Positions 8,148 through 15,569 are shown, counted from the first letter of the stretch. The stretch: 18,150 nucleotides of DNA from Chitinophagaceae bacterium (GCA_019454915.1 JACFNM010000041.1:1-18150), one strand, 5' to 3'. Numbers and translations are program-made. The notes: generated by a model from the letters alone, not told the origin.

Positions 8148-8753
8148 ATGGAGTTAAAAATTTTATCAGATAACATACAAGATTATCTAAAAGAGATACC
8201 TCCCTTTATCCGGTTTGACACCCCGCTTGTCCGGGAGAAGATACGGGAGATTGAATCAAGGGCGGCCTCAAAAAGAGAAAGAGCCAAACTGGCTTTTGAA
8301 ACGGCGAGAGATGAAATTCAACATTCCTTTGATACAAACAATAAGGTGATAACGATAGGCGCTGAAGATGCACTGCAGAAAAAGGAGGGAATCTGTTTCG
8401 CCAAATCGCACTTATTAGCCACCCTGTTGCGGGGAATGGGAATTCCTGCGGGCTTTTGCTATCAGCGTGTATTAAGAAAGGGAACGGTAGAATCCGGCTA
8501 CGCGCTGCATGGTTTAAATGCGGTATATCTGGAAGATACGGGTTGGTTTCGGGTTGATCCGAGGGGAAACAAACCGGGAATTGATTCTCAATTTTCCACA
8601 GATGTAGAGAAGCTGGCTTATCCGATCAGAGAATCTCTGGGTGAGAAGGATTATCCGGAGGTATATGCTGCGCCGTTACCTTCTGTACTAGAATCAATGG
8701 AAAATTCTGAAGATTGTCACGCGTTGTTTTATAATCGGCCGGAGGCGGTGTGA
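8148..8753 (+). CDS. Transglutaminase-like (papain-fold) protein
   Basis: Small 201-aa cytoplasmic protein (no signal peptide) with the transglutaminase-like core. The presumed triad is complete and in order: Cys83 in KEGICFAKSHLLATLL, His121 in GYALHGLNAVYL, and Asp137 in WFRVDPRGNK. Prokaryotic members act as cysteine proteases, amidases or acyl-transferring enzymes on peptide or amide substrates. The N-terminal ~60 residues are a charged helical lead often seen in single-domain members. It begins 50 bp after the GNAT stop on the same strand and is probably co-transcribed, suggesting that an acyl-transfer and an amide-handling enzyme share a pathway. No Shine-Dalgarno site is visible before the ATG. 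Substrate unknown. Confidence 0.85.
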   Translation: MELKILSDNIQDYLKEIPPFIRFDTPLVREKIREIESRAASKRERAKLAFETARDEIQHSFDTNNKVITIGAEDALQKKEGICFAKSHLLATLLRGMGIPAGFCYQRVLRKGTVESGYALHGLNAVYLEDTGWFRVDPRGNKPGIDSQFSTDVEKLAYPIRESLGEKDYPEVYAAPLPSVLESMENSEDCHALFYNRPEAV

Positions 8754-8805
8754 GGGTACTGAGAACTTCACCCTTAAAAATGAAATTGTTTTGTTTAAAA
8801 ACGGT

Positions 8806-8847
8806 GTTTACTATTATTGGATAGCAATACTCCAAAAGAGAGTAAAC
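8806..8847. repeat. Two-tier inverted repeat downstream of the transglutaminase-like gene
   Basis: GTTTACT (8806-8812) pairs with AGTAAAC (8841-8847). Inside it TTGGA (8817-8821) pairs with TCCAA (8831-8835) around a 9-nt loop. Read on the minus strand it is followed by ACCG and five Ts, so it could act as a weak terminator for the small membrane-protein gene ending at 8900. There is no T run on the plus side. Confidence 0.35.
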
Positions 8848-8899
8848 TATGAAAATGAAAATTGGGGTTTTTGGAAAATAGCTTGACGGGCTAATTAGC

Positions 8900-9304
8900 T
8901 TATCTACCCTTAGGGTATTTTTTAAAACAGCTTTTATTTTCTTCTTTTTTGTCAGACAATTTTGTATAACGCTTATCATTATCATCAGGAGTTAAATTTA
9001 GGTTTAGGTCTATAAGATCTGTTACACTTAGCCAATATTTCTTATTATTAAGGTTTGCGATCTTTATTTTTTTTGCGAAGGGCAGTAGAGAAAGCCCTAT
9101 AAGAGTAAAGACTAAAATGAGTACGTATTTATCTATGTATATTTTGGGTATCCACTTGAACCATAGATTAAGTAAGAGAAATATTACGACTATTGTGAGA
9201 ATGCCCAATATAATGCAAAACCAGCTTTTCTTGATTCCCCAACAACGCCTATTTTGGTTAGTTCCGTTTTTTTTGGTGTAAGCCATAATCTTAAATTTAA
9301 ACAT
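8900..9304 (-). CDS. Hypothetical two-TM membrane protein, AT-rich
   Basis: Not recognised. The frame encodes 134 aa: a basic N-terminal cytoplasmic stretch rich in Asn/Lys, a strong hydrophobic helix (~residues 29-48, CIILGILTIVVIFLLLNLWF), a short loop with IPKIYIDKY, a second helix (~61-77), and a polar Lys/Asp/Asn-rich tail of about 55 residues. Hydrophobic segments plus charged flanks look like a real membrane protein rather than chance. Met7 (9286) is an equally possible start. It is much richer in A+T than its neighbours and stands alone between a plus-strand pair and an intron remnant, which suggests recent acquisition or an orphan gene. No function is proposed. Confidence 0.5.
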   Translation of the reverse strand: MFKFKIMAYTKKNGTNQNRRCWGIKKSWFCIILGILTIVVIFLLLNLWFKWIPKIYIDKYVLILVFTLIGLSLLPFAKKIKIANLNNKKYWLSVTDLIDLNLNLTPDDNDKRYTKLSDKKEENKSCFKKYPKGR

Positions 9305-9450
9305 CGTAGATTTTGTCAGAGTATTAGATTCCTTCTTCTTGTTTCTAAATACATGATTTTTTCAGTATGTAAGGTACTAAACTTAAAAAGAATGGAAAAG
9401 GAGGATAAGGCATAGCAGCAATTCAGAAGCGACAAAATATTTGATGCCGG
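9305..9450. other. Non-coding AT-rich spacer left of the intron remnant
   Basis: No frame, RNA or repeat is supported here. It is AT-rich like the adjacent small membrane-protein gene and does not look like structured intron domain I. Its right border with the intron-like sequence (~9450) is uncertain; no GTGYG-type intron 5' end was found, only GTGAG at 9453 and 9478. Confidence 0.4.
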
Positions 9451-9732
9451 ATGTGAGTCGTTAAAGTAGGGGCATGAGTGAGCTACCCGGCGTTGAGCGT
9501 AAAGCTTTGCCGGCAGGAGGAAAGAGCAAGTAGATATTATCGGTAAGCAGGATTTGATTTAAAGGAGTTAAAGATATCCTGTTGTAAGGTGCAGGCTTAT
9601 CGCCCGAAGCGAAGAGGGCTTTCAGCTAAGCTTTGTCATCCGGATCGCAGGCGGATACGGTGTTTTGTATTCTCAATGTGCTGTATTGTTTCTGTACAAA
9701 GGCATTGACCTCGTATAAAGATTGAATGACAA

Positions 9733-9766
9733 GAGCCGTAGGACGGGAGACTGTCACGTACGGTTC
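9733..9766 (+). ncRNA. Group II intron domain V
   Basis: Exactly 34 nt, the canonical domain V length. The basal helix is GAGCCGTA with TACGGTTC, holding the AGC catalytic triad with its G-U wobble. A 2-nt CG bulge is on the 3' side. The distal helix is GACGG with CTGTC (one G-A mismatch at its base), capped by a GAGA tetraloop of the GNRA type. This matches the Ll.LtrB-type architecture position for position and is the strongest evidence for the intron. Confidence 0.92.
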
Positions 9767-9805
9767 TGTGAGAGATTTGGGCTGAAAAGCCCTTGCCTAT
9801 TCGAC
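9767..9805 (+). ncRNA. Group II intron domain VI and 3' splice site
   Basis: The lower helix is GAGAG (from ~9770) with CTATTC (9797-9802), leaving A9799 bulged as the lariat branch point. The upper hairpin is GGGCT-GAAA-AGCCC (9779-9792). The branch A is followed by six bases ending in GAC, so the 3' splice site falls after C9805, with the expected AY end. Confidence 0.85.
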
Positions 9806-10036
9806 CACCCAGAGCATTGTGAGCCGGCTGTGGACTCGGCGTTGTTGGTGGGAAGAAAGCCAGTCTTGAACCATCACGCATTGTTTGAACATAAGTTCAC
9901 ATAGCACTTCGATTTTTATCAGTCTCTTTTTACTGGCTGACGTAGCGATTCTGTTTTAAAGAAGACGTACGTCAATAGCTACGCCGAGTCCTCTATCGGG
10001 AGGATCGGCTGGGAAATCATGCTGAACAAACATCTT
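9806..10036. other. Non-coding 3' flank of the intron remnant
   Basis: No gene is supported. A 60-codon frame over 9722-9904 overlaps domains V/VI and is not considered real. Present are small inverted repeats: GCCG/CGGC near 9822-9840, CGTAGC (9941-9946) with GCTACG (9978-9983), the 10-bp palindrome GACGTACGTC (9964-9973), and a TCCTC/GAGGA hairpin near 9990-10005 just downstream of the folA stop. None has a T run that would make it a clear terminator. Confidence 0.45.
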
Positions 10037-10534
10037 CTACATTTTTCTTCTGCGCCATATCTGAAATTCAAATGGATAAGCATGGCGGCTATCCGTTTCA
10101 TGCCTCTCAGATGAGATGAGTTCCCATTGATCGGTGCTGAACTCGGGGAAGAATGCATTGGCATCGGGAAATCGCGCTTCAATAACGGATATCTCCATAC
10201 GATCCGCCAGCCCTATAGCCATGTCGAAAATATAACCGCCGCCTACTACGTAGATATCCGTTCCCTCTTTTTTCGCCACCCCAATGGCTTCGTCTAAACT
10301 ATGAACGACTACGGCGCCATGGCCATCATAATTTTCCTGACGGGTAATGACGATATTGAGACTGTCTTCAAGCGGCGTCTTTACCACATCAAATGACTTA
10401 CGGCCGAAGATGACCGGATGGTTCCGGATGGACTGCCTGAACCGGTTGTATTCATCCGGCAAATTCCATAAGGGTGCTCCGCTCTCCTGTCCGAGTTCAT
10501 GGTGTAAACCCATAGCTGCGGCAAGTATAATCAT
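10037..10534 (-). CDS. folA: Dihydrofolate reductase
   Basis: NADPH-dependent reduction of dihydrofolate to tetrahydrofolate in the cytoplasm. At 165 aa it is normal for the family. The N-terminal strand is MIILAAAMGL. PLWNLPDEYNRFR contains Trp23 and Glu28 at the position of the catalytic acid (Asp27 in E. coli). HPVIFGRKSF is the cofactor-side Gly-Arg motif, and IYVVGGGYIF is the conserved double-Gly NADPH loop. The C-terminal strand ends FEFQIWRRRK. No thymidylate synthase gene is adjacent in the window. A -7 element lies ~40 bp upstream of the ATG. The Met-loop and substrate helix are more divergent than in typical chromosomal enzymes, but all key positions remain. Confidence 0.93.
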   Translation of the reverse strand: MIILAAAMGLHHELGQESGAPLWNLPDEYNRFRQSIRNHPVIFGRKSFDVVKTPLEDSLNIVITRQENYDGHGAVVVHSLDEAIGVAKKEGTDIYVVGGGYIFDMAIGLADRMEISVIEARFPDANAFFPEFSTDQWELISSERHETDSRHAYPFEFQIWRRRKM

Positions 10535-10571
10535 GATTTTTCTTTAAAGTCTTCGTGATATCTTTTCTGTT

Positions 10572-10579
10572 CAAAGATA
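10572..10579 (-). promoter_or_regulatory. Candidate -7 promoter element for folA
   Basis: The minus strand reads TATCTTTG, an exact TAnnTTTG match, 38 bp upstream of the folA ATG, giving a leader of roughly 30 nt. No clear -33 TTTG accompanies it. Confidence 0.45.
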
Positions 10580-10686
10580 AATTTTATGTTTCGTAAGTGT
10601 CCGATGTTCCCTGAAGCTGATTATCTTACGGGAACGAAAAGGAGCCCGCACATGGTACCGGAGGCGAGACTACGGATCGCTATCTG

Positions 10687-12888
10687 CTAATTCATCTTCA
10701 GGATTTTCTGCGAGATTGTATTATCGGTGTACACCAAATGAACGATATAGATTCCGGAAGCCATCCGTTGCAAATTCACCGGAATATCATCCGGCGCTAT
10801 ACCCGAACGGTAATCCTGCTTCCACACCAATTGTCCCGTGCTGCTGTAGATGGCAATACCCCTTAAACCGGCTGTTGACGGATAATGCCGGATGTGGATG
10901 ATTCCCGTTGTCGGATTGGGTGAAATCAGCAGTCCTTTTTCTTTCAGGGCTGCAGGAAGAACCCGGCTGTACACCCGGATGTCGTCAAGGAAAATATTAT
11001 TGCCATACCCGTTGATGTTTCTGAACTGCACGACAATCTTATCAAATCTGCCCTTCACTAAGTTGCTGATGTCTGCTGTATCGGCCACCCATTCATCGGC
11101 GGAAGGAACAAACTCGGAAGTATAGTAATCGGACCGGGTCTTTAGATCGGCTCCGCCTTTTTTATAAACGGAACTATAGGTTTGTCCGCAATCGGTGGAG
11201 ATCAATACTTCGAGGGTATCAGAATGACTCCTGTTGTATTGGGCAGCAGCGCGCCAGAACGTAATTTTCACCGAGTCCGCATTGAGTGGAATAGACAACT
11301 GCGGACTGACAAGCATACTGTATTTGCCAAATAGCTGGAAATTATAGTTGTCAAACTTAACGGAAGCAGAGCCCGAGTGAGCAGCATTGGTCACCCGCAC
11401 CGGGTTGAATTCTATCACATCGCTGGTGTTTCCAATTCCCCATCCCGTGCCGGCAAAGGTCATGGATTCAAAGTCTTGTTTTAACGGGTCTGTTGCTTCT
11501 CCTATTGCAGAGAATAAGGCGGTTGCCGTATCATTAGCAGGCTGTTGATCCGCTCCGCCATTGGGCAGCGTGGTGAATAAGGTGATGTTGTGCTGGCCGG
11601 GGGAGACCGCCATAGGGTTACCGCTGATAGTGGTTTCTCCGAGTGGAGGAAGATTCAGATTGATATTGGTGGTAACCGGACTGTTGCCATCCAGTTTAAC
11701 GTTTAATGTAAGCGTCGTTAAAGTGAGCGCACCTAAATTACGGATACGGAGTTGAGGAGTGATTTGGTTGCTGCTGCAATAGATAACTGAATTCGACGGT
11801 GCATCCACGCCGATGGCTTTTATATCTCTATCGTATAATATGGGCGGCACGCATCCGTTGGAGGTGACCAGTTGCTTACGATCAGAAAGAGTACTAAGGG
11901 CGGTCTCCATGCGGTCGGCCTGCCCGGCAGTGAACATGCACATCGTTGCATCATCCACGTAGTCCATAAAATTCATAAACATCAACCCCGGCGCCGTTGG
12001 CGTGCAGCCATCCGTGAGGGGAAAAACAGGCGTGCCGTAGTTGCACTTTCCCTGGTTGGGTGTATCGTCCACAAGGTCAGAATCCGCACAGGATTCAACG
12101 CATTCATTTGCTCCCCATATATGCCAGAGGTTAAGAAAATGACCTATTTCATGAGTGGCGGTACGTCCTTTGTTGAAGGGCGACTGTGCCGAGCCAATGG
12201 TTCCGAACGCGTGATAAGCATTTACTAATCCCACGTCGGAAGAAGACAAACCCGGAAGTCCGGGCATGAAGGAGTAGCCCAGGTCTGAATTATCAGTCAT
12301 TTTACACACCCAGATATTGAGATACTTATTGATATCCCATCCATCGACTCCGCCCATAGCCGCGTATTTAATCGGGTCGTTATCGCCGGGTATAGAAGTG
12401 GTGGTGGAAACCTTTCGGGTGATACCGGTGGTGGGCTCGCCTGCAGGATTTCTTTGAGCGAGGCAAAACCGGATACTGCTTTTTCCAAAAAAAGGTTTGA
12501 AGGCTTCCGGTATATTAACAGAGTCTGCATTTTCGCCGGCGTAATCTGCATTTAATACATCTATCTGGCTTTGTACCTGATCGTCGGAAACGAGGGCGGG
12601 GTTATCCATAACGATGTGTACCACCACCGGGATGGTAATAATCGCCTGGGTGCGTTGTTGCAGGGGTGTTTCTTTTTTGGCGCGTCTCGCCGCTTCGTAT
12701 CGCAGTTGAAAGTCCTGCTGGTTTTTATCGAATGCAATTTTCTCACGCGGATATTTTTGAAAGTATTTTTCCATAACGCTGCCCGTAGCGCAACGTGAAG
12801 GACGAACAGGCAGCGATTGTCCGAATCCGCTATCCATCATGAAAAAGCCAAGAATCCCTATAGCCAGTCCTTTTCTGAAAATATCCAT
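10687..12888 (-). CDS. Secreted M43 (pappalysin/cytophagalysin-type) metalloprotease with T9SS sorting domain
   Basis: Extracellular zinc metalloprotease of ~733 aa. ATG 12888 was chosen; the adjacent GTG 12891 adds one residue. Order of parts (numbered from GTG): signal peptide ~1-25; propeptide to ~85; M43 domain with the zinc motif HEIGHFLNLWH (His247, Glu248, His251, His257) and a Met-turn at MNFMDY; several Cys after the active site (NECVESC, GKC, DGC) likely forming disulfides; a CARDB-like beta domain (~350-460) ; a MAM/jelly-roll-like domain (~465-645) ending in NIFLDDIRVYS; and a C-terminal type A T9SS domain (SPNPTTGIIHI ... GQLVW ... MASGIYIVHL). It therefore passes Sec then the type IX system and is probably released or surface-anchored. 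Likely a nutritional protease. Nothing looks broken. Confidence 0.92.
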   Translation of the reverse strand: MDIFRKGLAIGILGFFMMDSGFGQSLPVRPSRCATGSVMEKYFQKYPREKIAFDKNQQDFQLRYEAARRAKKETPLQQRTQAIITIPVVVHIVMDNPALVSDDQVQSQIDVLNADYAGENADSVNIPEAFKPFFGKSSIRFCLAQRNPAGEPTTGITRKVSTTTSIPGDNDPIKYAAMGGVDGWDINKYLNIWVCKMTDNSDLGYSFMPGLPGLSSSDVGLVNAYHAFGTIGSAQSPFNKGRTATHEIGHFLNLWHIWGANECVESCADSDLVDDTPNQGKCNYGTPVFPLTDGCTPTAPGLMFMNFMDYVDDATMCMFTAGQADRMETALSTLSDRKQLVTSNGCVPPILYDRDIKAIGVDAPSNSVIYCSSNQITPQLRIRNLGALTLTTLTLNVKLDGNSPVTTNINLNLPPLGETTISGNPMAVSPGQHNITLFTTLPNGGADQQPANDTATALFSAIGEATDPLKQDFESMTFAGTGWGIGNTSDVIEFNPVRVTNAAHSGSASVKFDNYNFQLFGKYSMLVSPQLSIPLNADSVKITFWRAAAQYNRSHSDTLEVLISTDCGQTYSSVYKKGGADLKTRSDYYTSEFVPSADEWVADTADISNLVKGRFDKIVVQFRNINGYGNNIFLDDIRVYSRVLPAALKEKGLLISPNPTTGIIHIRHYPSTAGLRGIAIYSSTGQLVWKQDYRSGIAPDDIPVNLQRMASGIYIVHLVYTDNTISQKILKMN

Positions 12889-12917
12889 CACGTAAAACCC
12901 ATTTAATAGTTATAATT

Positions 12918-12925
12918 CAAATGTA
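12918..12925 (-). promoter_or_regulatory. Candidate -7 promoter element for the M43 protease
   Basis: The minus strand reads TACATTTG, matching TAnnTTTG, ~30 bp upstream of the ATG. It would give a leader of about 20 nt. No -33 partner is recognised. Confidence 0.4.
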
Positions 12926-12992
12926 ACTCATGTGATGTTAAAAATATGCCTTTTATCTAAATCGGACAGCTTAAATACGCGGACTGTGTTGA

Positions 12993-14629
12993 TTAAAAAA
13001 GCATGCCGGCTATACAGCCACACATGAGGCAGGCGATGGTTCCGCCGATTAAAGATTTGATTCCTAATTCGGTTAAATTCCTTCTTTGGTTGGGCGCCAG
13101 CTGACTGATGCCGCCAATTTGTATCCCGATAGATGCAAAATTCGCAAAGCCACATAATGCATAAGTTGCAATGAGTAGCGATTTTGGACTTGAAATCATA
13201 TTGGTTTGTTTCATGTCGGCCAAAGATATATAGGCGTAAAATTCATTTAATATGGTTTTTTCACCCAATAATTGTCCGATGTTCACCATGTCTGCCGGGG
13301 CCACACCGATCAGCCAGGCAACCGGTGCAAAAATATAACCCAGGATCATGTTCAACGAAAGAGAATCATACCTTCCCGACGTCATTCGGCTGATGGGTTC
13401 ATTTAACGTCGTTAGGTCACCTATCCATCCCAGGAATCCATTACCTACCCACATTACTGCGGTGAATACCAACAGCATGGCGCCAACATTTACCGCCAAT
13501 TTTAAACCATCCGTAGTACCCAGCGACAGGGCGTCCAGAAAATTATCTCCTAATTTTTCTTTAGGTATATGAATATCTTTGGTCAGCATACCATTCTTAG
13601 TCGATGGGAACATGATTTTGGAACAAACGATCGCAGCAGGTGCGCTCATAATAGACTGACTCAGCATATGCAGGGCAAAAAACTGCTGTTGCGCCTGGTC
13701 ACCCCCACCCAGAAAACCCACATAAGCTGCCAGTACACTTCCCGATGTATTAGCCATTCCGCCAATCATAATACATAAGATTTCACTGCGTGACATCTTT
13801 TCGAGATAAGGTCGAATCATCAGGGGCGCTTCCGTCTGCCCCAGGAATATATTGGCAGCCGTGGATACACTCTCTGCACCGGTTATATTCAGTTTATTCA
13901 GTACATAGGCAAAGAAAAAGACTACTTTTTGTAAAATGCCGAGGTAATAAAGTACGGAAGATAAGGCTGCAAAGAAAATAATAATGGGTAACACCTGAAC
14001 CGCGAAGATATAACCCCATGATTGCTTATCATCAGCCAAACCTCCAAATAGGAAATCAGTACCCTTATGGCTCAGATTGATTAATTCAACAAATGCAGAT
14101 GAGGTTTTCTCTAAAAGATTTTTGAAAATATCGGGATTGCAAAGTCTGGCATAAACCGATATCGTCAGAATGAATAAAGAAATTAATATAGTCCACTTCA
14201 GCAGATTGATATTTTTGGTGCGGAGCCATTTGAATAAAAGCCGAGAACGACAATACTGATAAAGAACAATAAGCCCTGTTGATTGTTTTTAGAAGGTTGT
14301 AAAACGATCCCAAAGAAAAAAATAAGTTGCCACAATACACCGACCAACAGAATAGGTATAGTCACAGAAATTATCGTGTTCTTCTTATCTGAGATCCATT
14401 TCTTAGCCACGATATAAGCAAGGATTATTCCGAAAAAAATCCAGAAGGCCGGCTGCCCGCCGATTTGGGTATTCAACACACCCATGGCAAACATCACCTG
14501 GGCAAAAACACCCATAGCCACCAATTTCCAGTTGATCTCTCTCTTGTTGTTACTGAGTAAATAACAGGTGAATATCAGGAAGGATAATCCGAGCATTCCC
14601 CTGGTGATGCTTTCGAAGTAAGATGTCAT
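12993..14629 (-). pseudogene. CNT-family nucleoside transporter (NupC-like), split by a frameshift
   Basis: Concentrative nucleoside:cation symporter of the inner membrane. The N-terminal part (ATG 14629, good to ~14241) reads MTSYFESITRGMLGLSFLIF, then NNKREINWKLV and an FAMGVLNTQIGG segment typical of CNT N-termini; that frame stops at 14198. The rest lies in another minus frame: upstream of the TTG at 14039 it reads back through LINLSHKGTDFLFGG, TISVYARLCNPDIF and LFKWLRTKNINLLKW to about 14240. Restoring one base near 14240/14241 (VVLG-LLFKWLRTK) gives one continuous ~545-aa protein. CNT signatures in the second part are GQTEAPLMIRPYL, GGMANTSGSVLAAYVG, NEFYAYISLADM and CGFANFASIGIQIGG. 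Either a real pseudogene or a one-base sequence error. The start lies ~40 bp past the point where the neighbouring ATPase homology ends. Confidence 0.85.
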
Positions 14630-15225
14630 AAGCCTGATTAGGAGTGATAATATTATTCAACCTAAATCTTACATTCAATAATTCGGCCACATCCCTTTCT
14701 ACATAAGTTTGAATATAATTAGCATAAAATATAGAAGGCGCTATATCCCTGTCAAAGTTGGCAGGGTATGTTCCTTTTATAGCAGCAGTCATGTAATCGT
14801 CTGCTAATAACTTTTTGGAATGTAATTCCGTAAAATCAAGCGGCATAAGTTTGAACATCGCTACCCTTCCGGCTAAAGACTGTGTAATGCTTTTTAGCAA
14901 TTGAAAATTCTGTGAGCCTGAAAGAATATATTGCCCCATAATTCTGCTTTCATCTACACGGGTCTGTATATAGGAAAATAACCCGGGCACACGCTGCACT
15001 TCATCAAAGACTACATACTTTTCATATTGATTTAAAAATCCCACAGGATCACTTTCTGCGTATTGACGTATATCAGGATTTTCAAGGCTTTTACATATTG
15101 GTATCCGGCAAATATTTTACGAAGCAGCGTTGTTTTGCCTGACTGGCGAGGGCCGGCAACAGCTAAAACAGGAACTTGTCTTTTTGCTTTTTAATCGCAC
15201 TTACAATACGCCTTTCTATAAACAT
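14550..15225 (-). pseudogene. AAA_14/DUF4143 ATPase remnant: two frameshifts and a lost C-terminus
   Basis: Remnant of the AAA ATPase + DUF4143 family, common accessory P-loop proteins of unclear function. From ATG 15225 it reads MFIERRIVSAIKKQKDK, then must shift near 15175 (in-frame TAG at 15163-15165) into VPVLAVAGPRQSGKTTLL, the Walker A motif. It shifts again at an A run at 15089-15092 to reach SLENPDIRQYAESDP. It then stays open through Walker B (KYVVFDEVQRVPGLFSYIQT), the sensor-like YILSGSQNFQLL, and YVERDVAELLNV. Recognisable homology stops at ~14670, and the frame runs on as unrelated residues over the start of the transporter gene to a stop at 14550. The ~150-200 C-terminal residues of DUF4143 are missing. 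Decay is well supported; only the number of indels depends on sequence quality. Confidence 0.85.
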
Positions 15226-15520
15226 TTTATGTACATTCTTTCAAACAAAAATAAATACAATTAATGAAATTGCATAACCGGTATTGATGATATTACATAA
15301 CGCTAATTGACGAATTCTTATCTTTTAAGGTTCTTTGTCTTTGTGCCAAGTTTATACCCTACAAAGACACCAGCGCACTAAGGGCCACTAAGATTTTTCT
15401 TTGTGCCTTATTGATTAAGTTTTCACTCAAAGCCGACCCTGGATCTTCTAAGTTGATATTCCTTCCGGTACTATGCAAAAATTGAGATACACTCTGAAGA
15501 GCTATACAAGGCAAGAAAAA
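15226..15520. other. Intergenic region with CTTTGTG-type repeat sequence
   Basis: No gene is supported. CTTTGTGCC occurs twice (15339-15347 and 15399-15407), exactly 60 bp apart. GTCTTTGT (15337-15344) and ACAAAGAC (15361-15368) form a perfect 8-bp inverted repeat with a 16-nt loop. The wording CTTTGTC-TTTGTGCC ... ACAAAGACACCAG ... CACTAAG resembles a degenerate intergenic repeat of the ctttgtgtctttgtg kind seen in many bacterial genomes (from memory). Confidence 0.45.
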
Positions 15521-15545
15521 AGCAGGTGATTATTCACCTGCTCTT
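15511..15545 (-). terminator. Rho-independent terminator of trxA
   Basis: A perfect 8-bp stem, AGCAGGTG/CACCTGCT (15521-15528 and 15535-15542), with a 6-nt loop. On the minus strand it is followed directly by a run of six Ts and then CTTGC. It starts 27 bp past the trxA stop. This is a textbook intrinsic terminator oriented for trxA. Confidence 0.92.
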
Positions 15546-15569
15546 AAAACTATAATTATGAATGACTGA

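Larger units (their letters stand above)
9453..9805 (+). mobile_element. Group II intron remnant, ORF-less, probably 5'-truncated
   Basis: The 3' half of a group II intron ribozyme on the plus strand. Possible domain II: CAGGAT (9548-9553) with ATCCTG (9576-9581). Domain III-like: GCTTA (9595-9599) with TAAGC (9627-9631) enclosing GCCC/GGGC around GAAGCGAAGA. Domain IV: TTGTCAT (9633-9639) with ATGACAA (9726-9732), ending one base before domain V and holding only ~86 nt, so the reverse-transcriptase/maturase gene is absent. Domains V and VI follow and are convincing. Upstream, the CCGGC/GCCGG hairpin (9487-9513) may belong to domain I, but there is room for only ~100 nt of it, well short of a functional domain I. 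A 5'-truncated copy fits incomplete retrohoming; decay after ORF loss is the alternative. The left boundary is a guess. The right boundary, C9805, is set from the branch point. Confidence 0.75.

Noticed and set aside
8753..8776. AGGGT/ACCCT hairpin at the transglutaminase-like stop as a terminator
   Set aside because: The stem is short, the loop is 12 nt, and it is followed by A-rich sequence with no T run.
8780..8881. Tiny frames of 14 and 10 codons after the transglutaminase-like gene
   Set aside because: Too short, with no ribosome site, and overlapping an inverted repeat; nothing suggests a peptide gene.
9636..9904. Two open frames, 9636-9881 (-) and 9722-9904 (+)
   Set aside because: Both run through group II intron domains V/VI, whose base pairing explains the sequence; neither has a recognisable protein pattern.
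10606..10635. GTTCCC/GGGAAC inverted repeat between the M43 and folA genes
   Set aside because: Six base pairs with an 18-nt loop and no T tract; too weak to call a terminator or operator.
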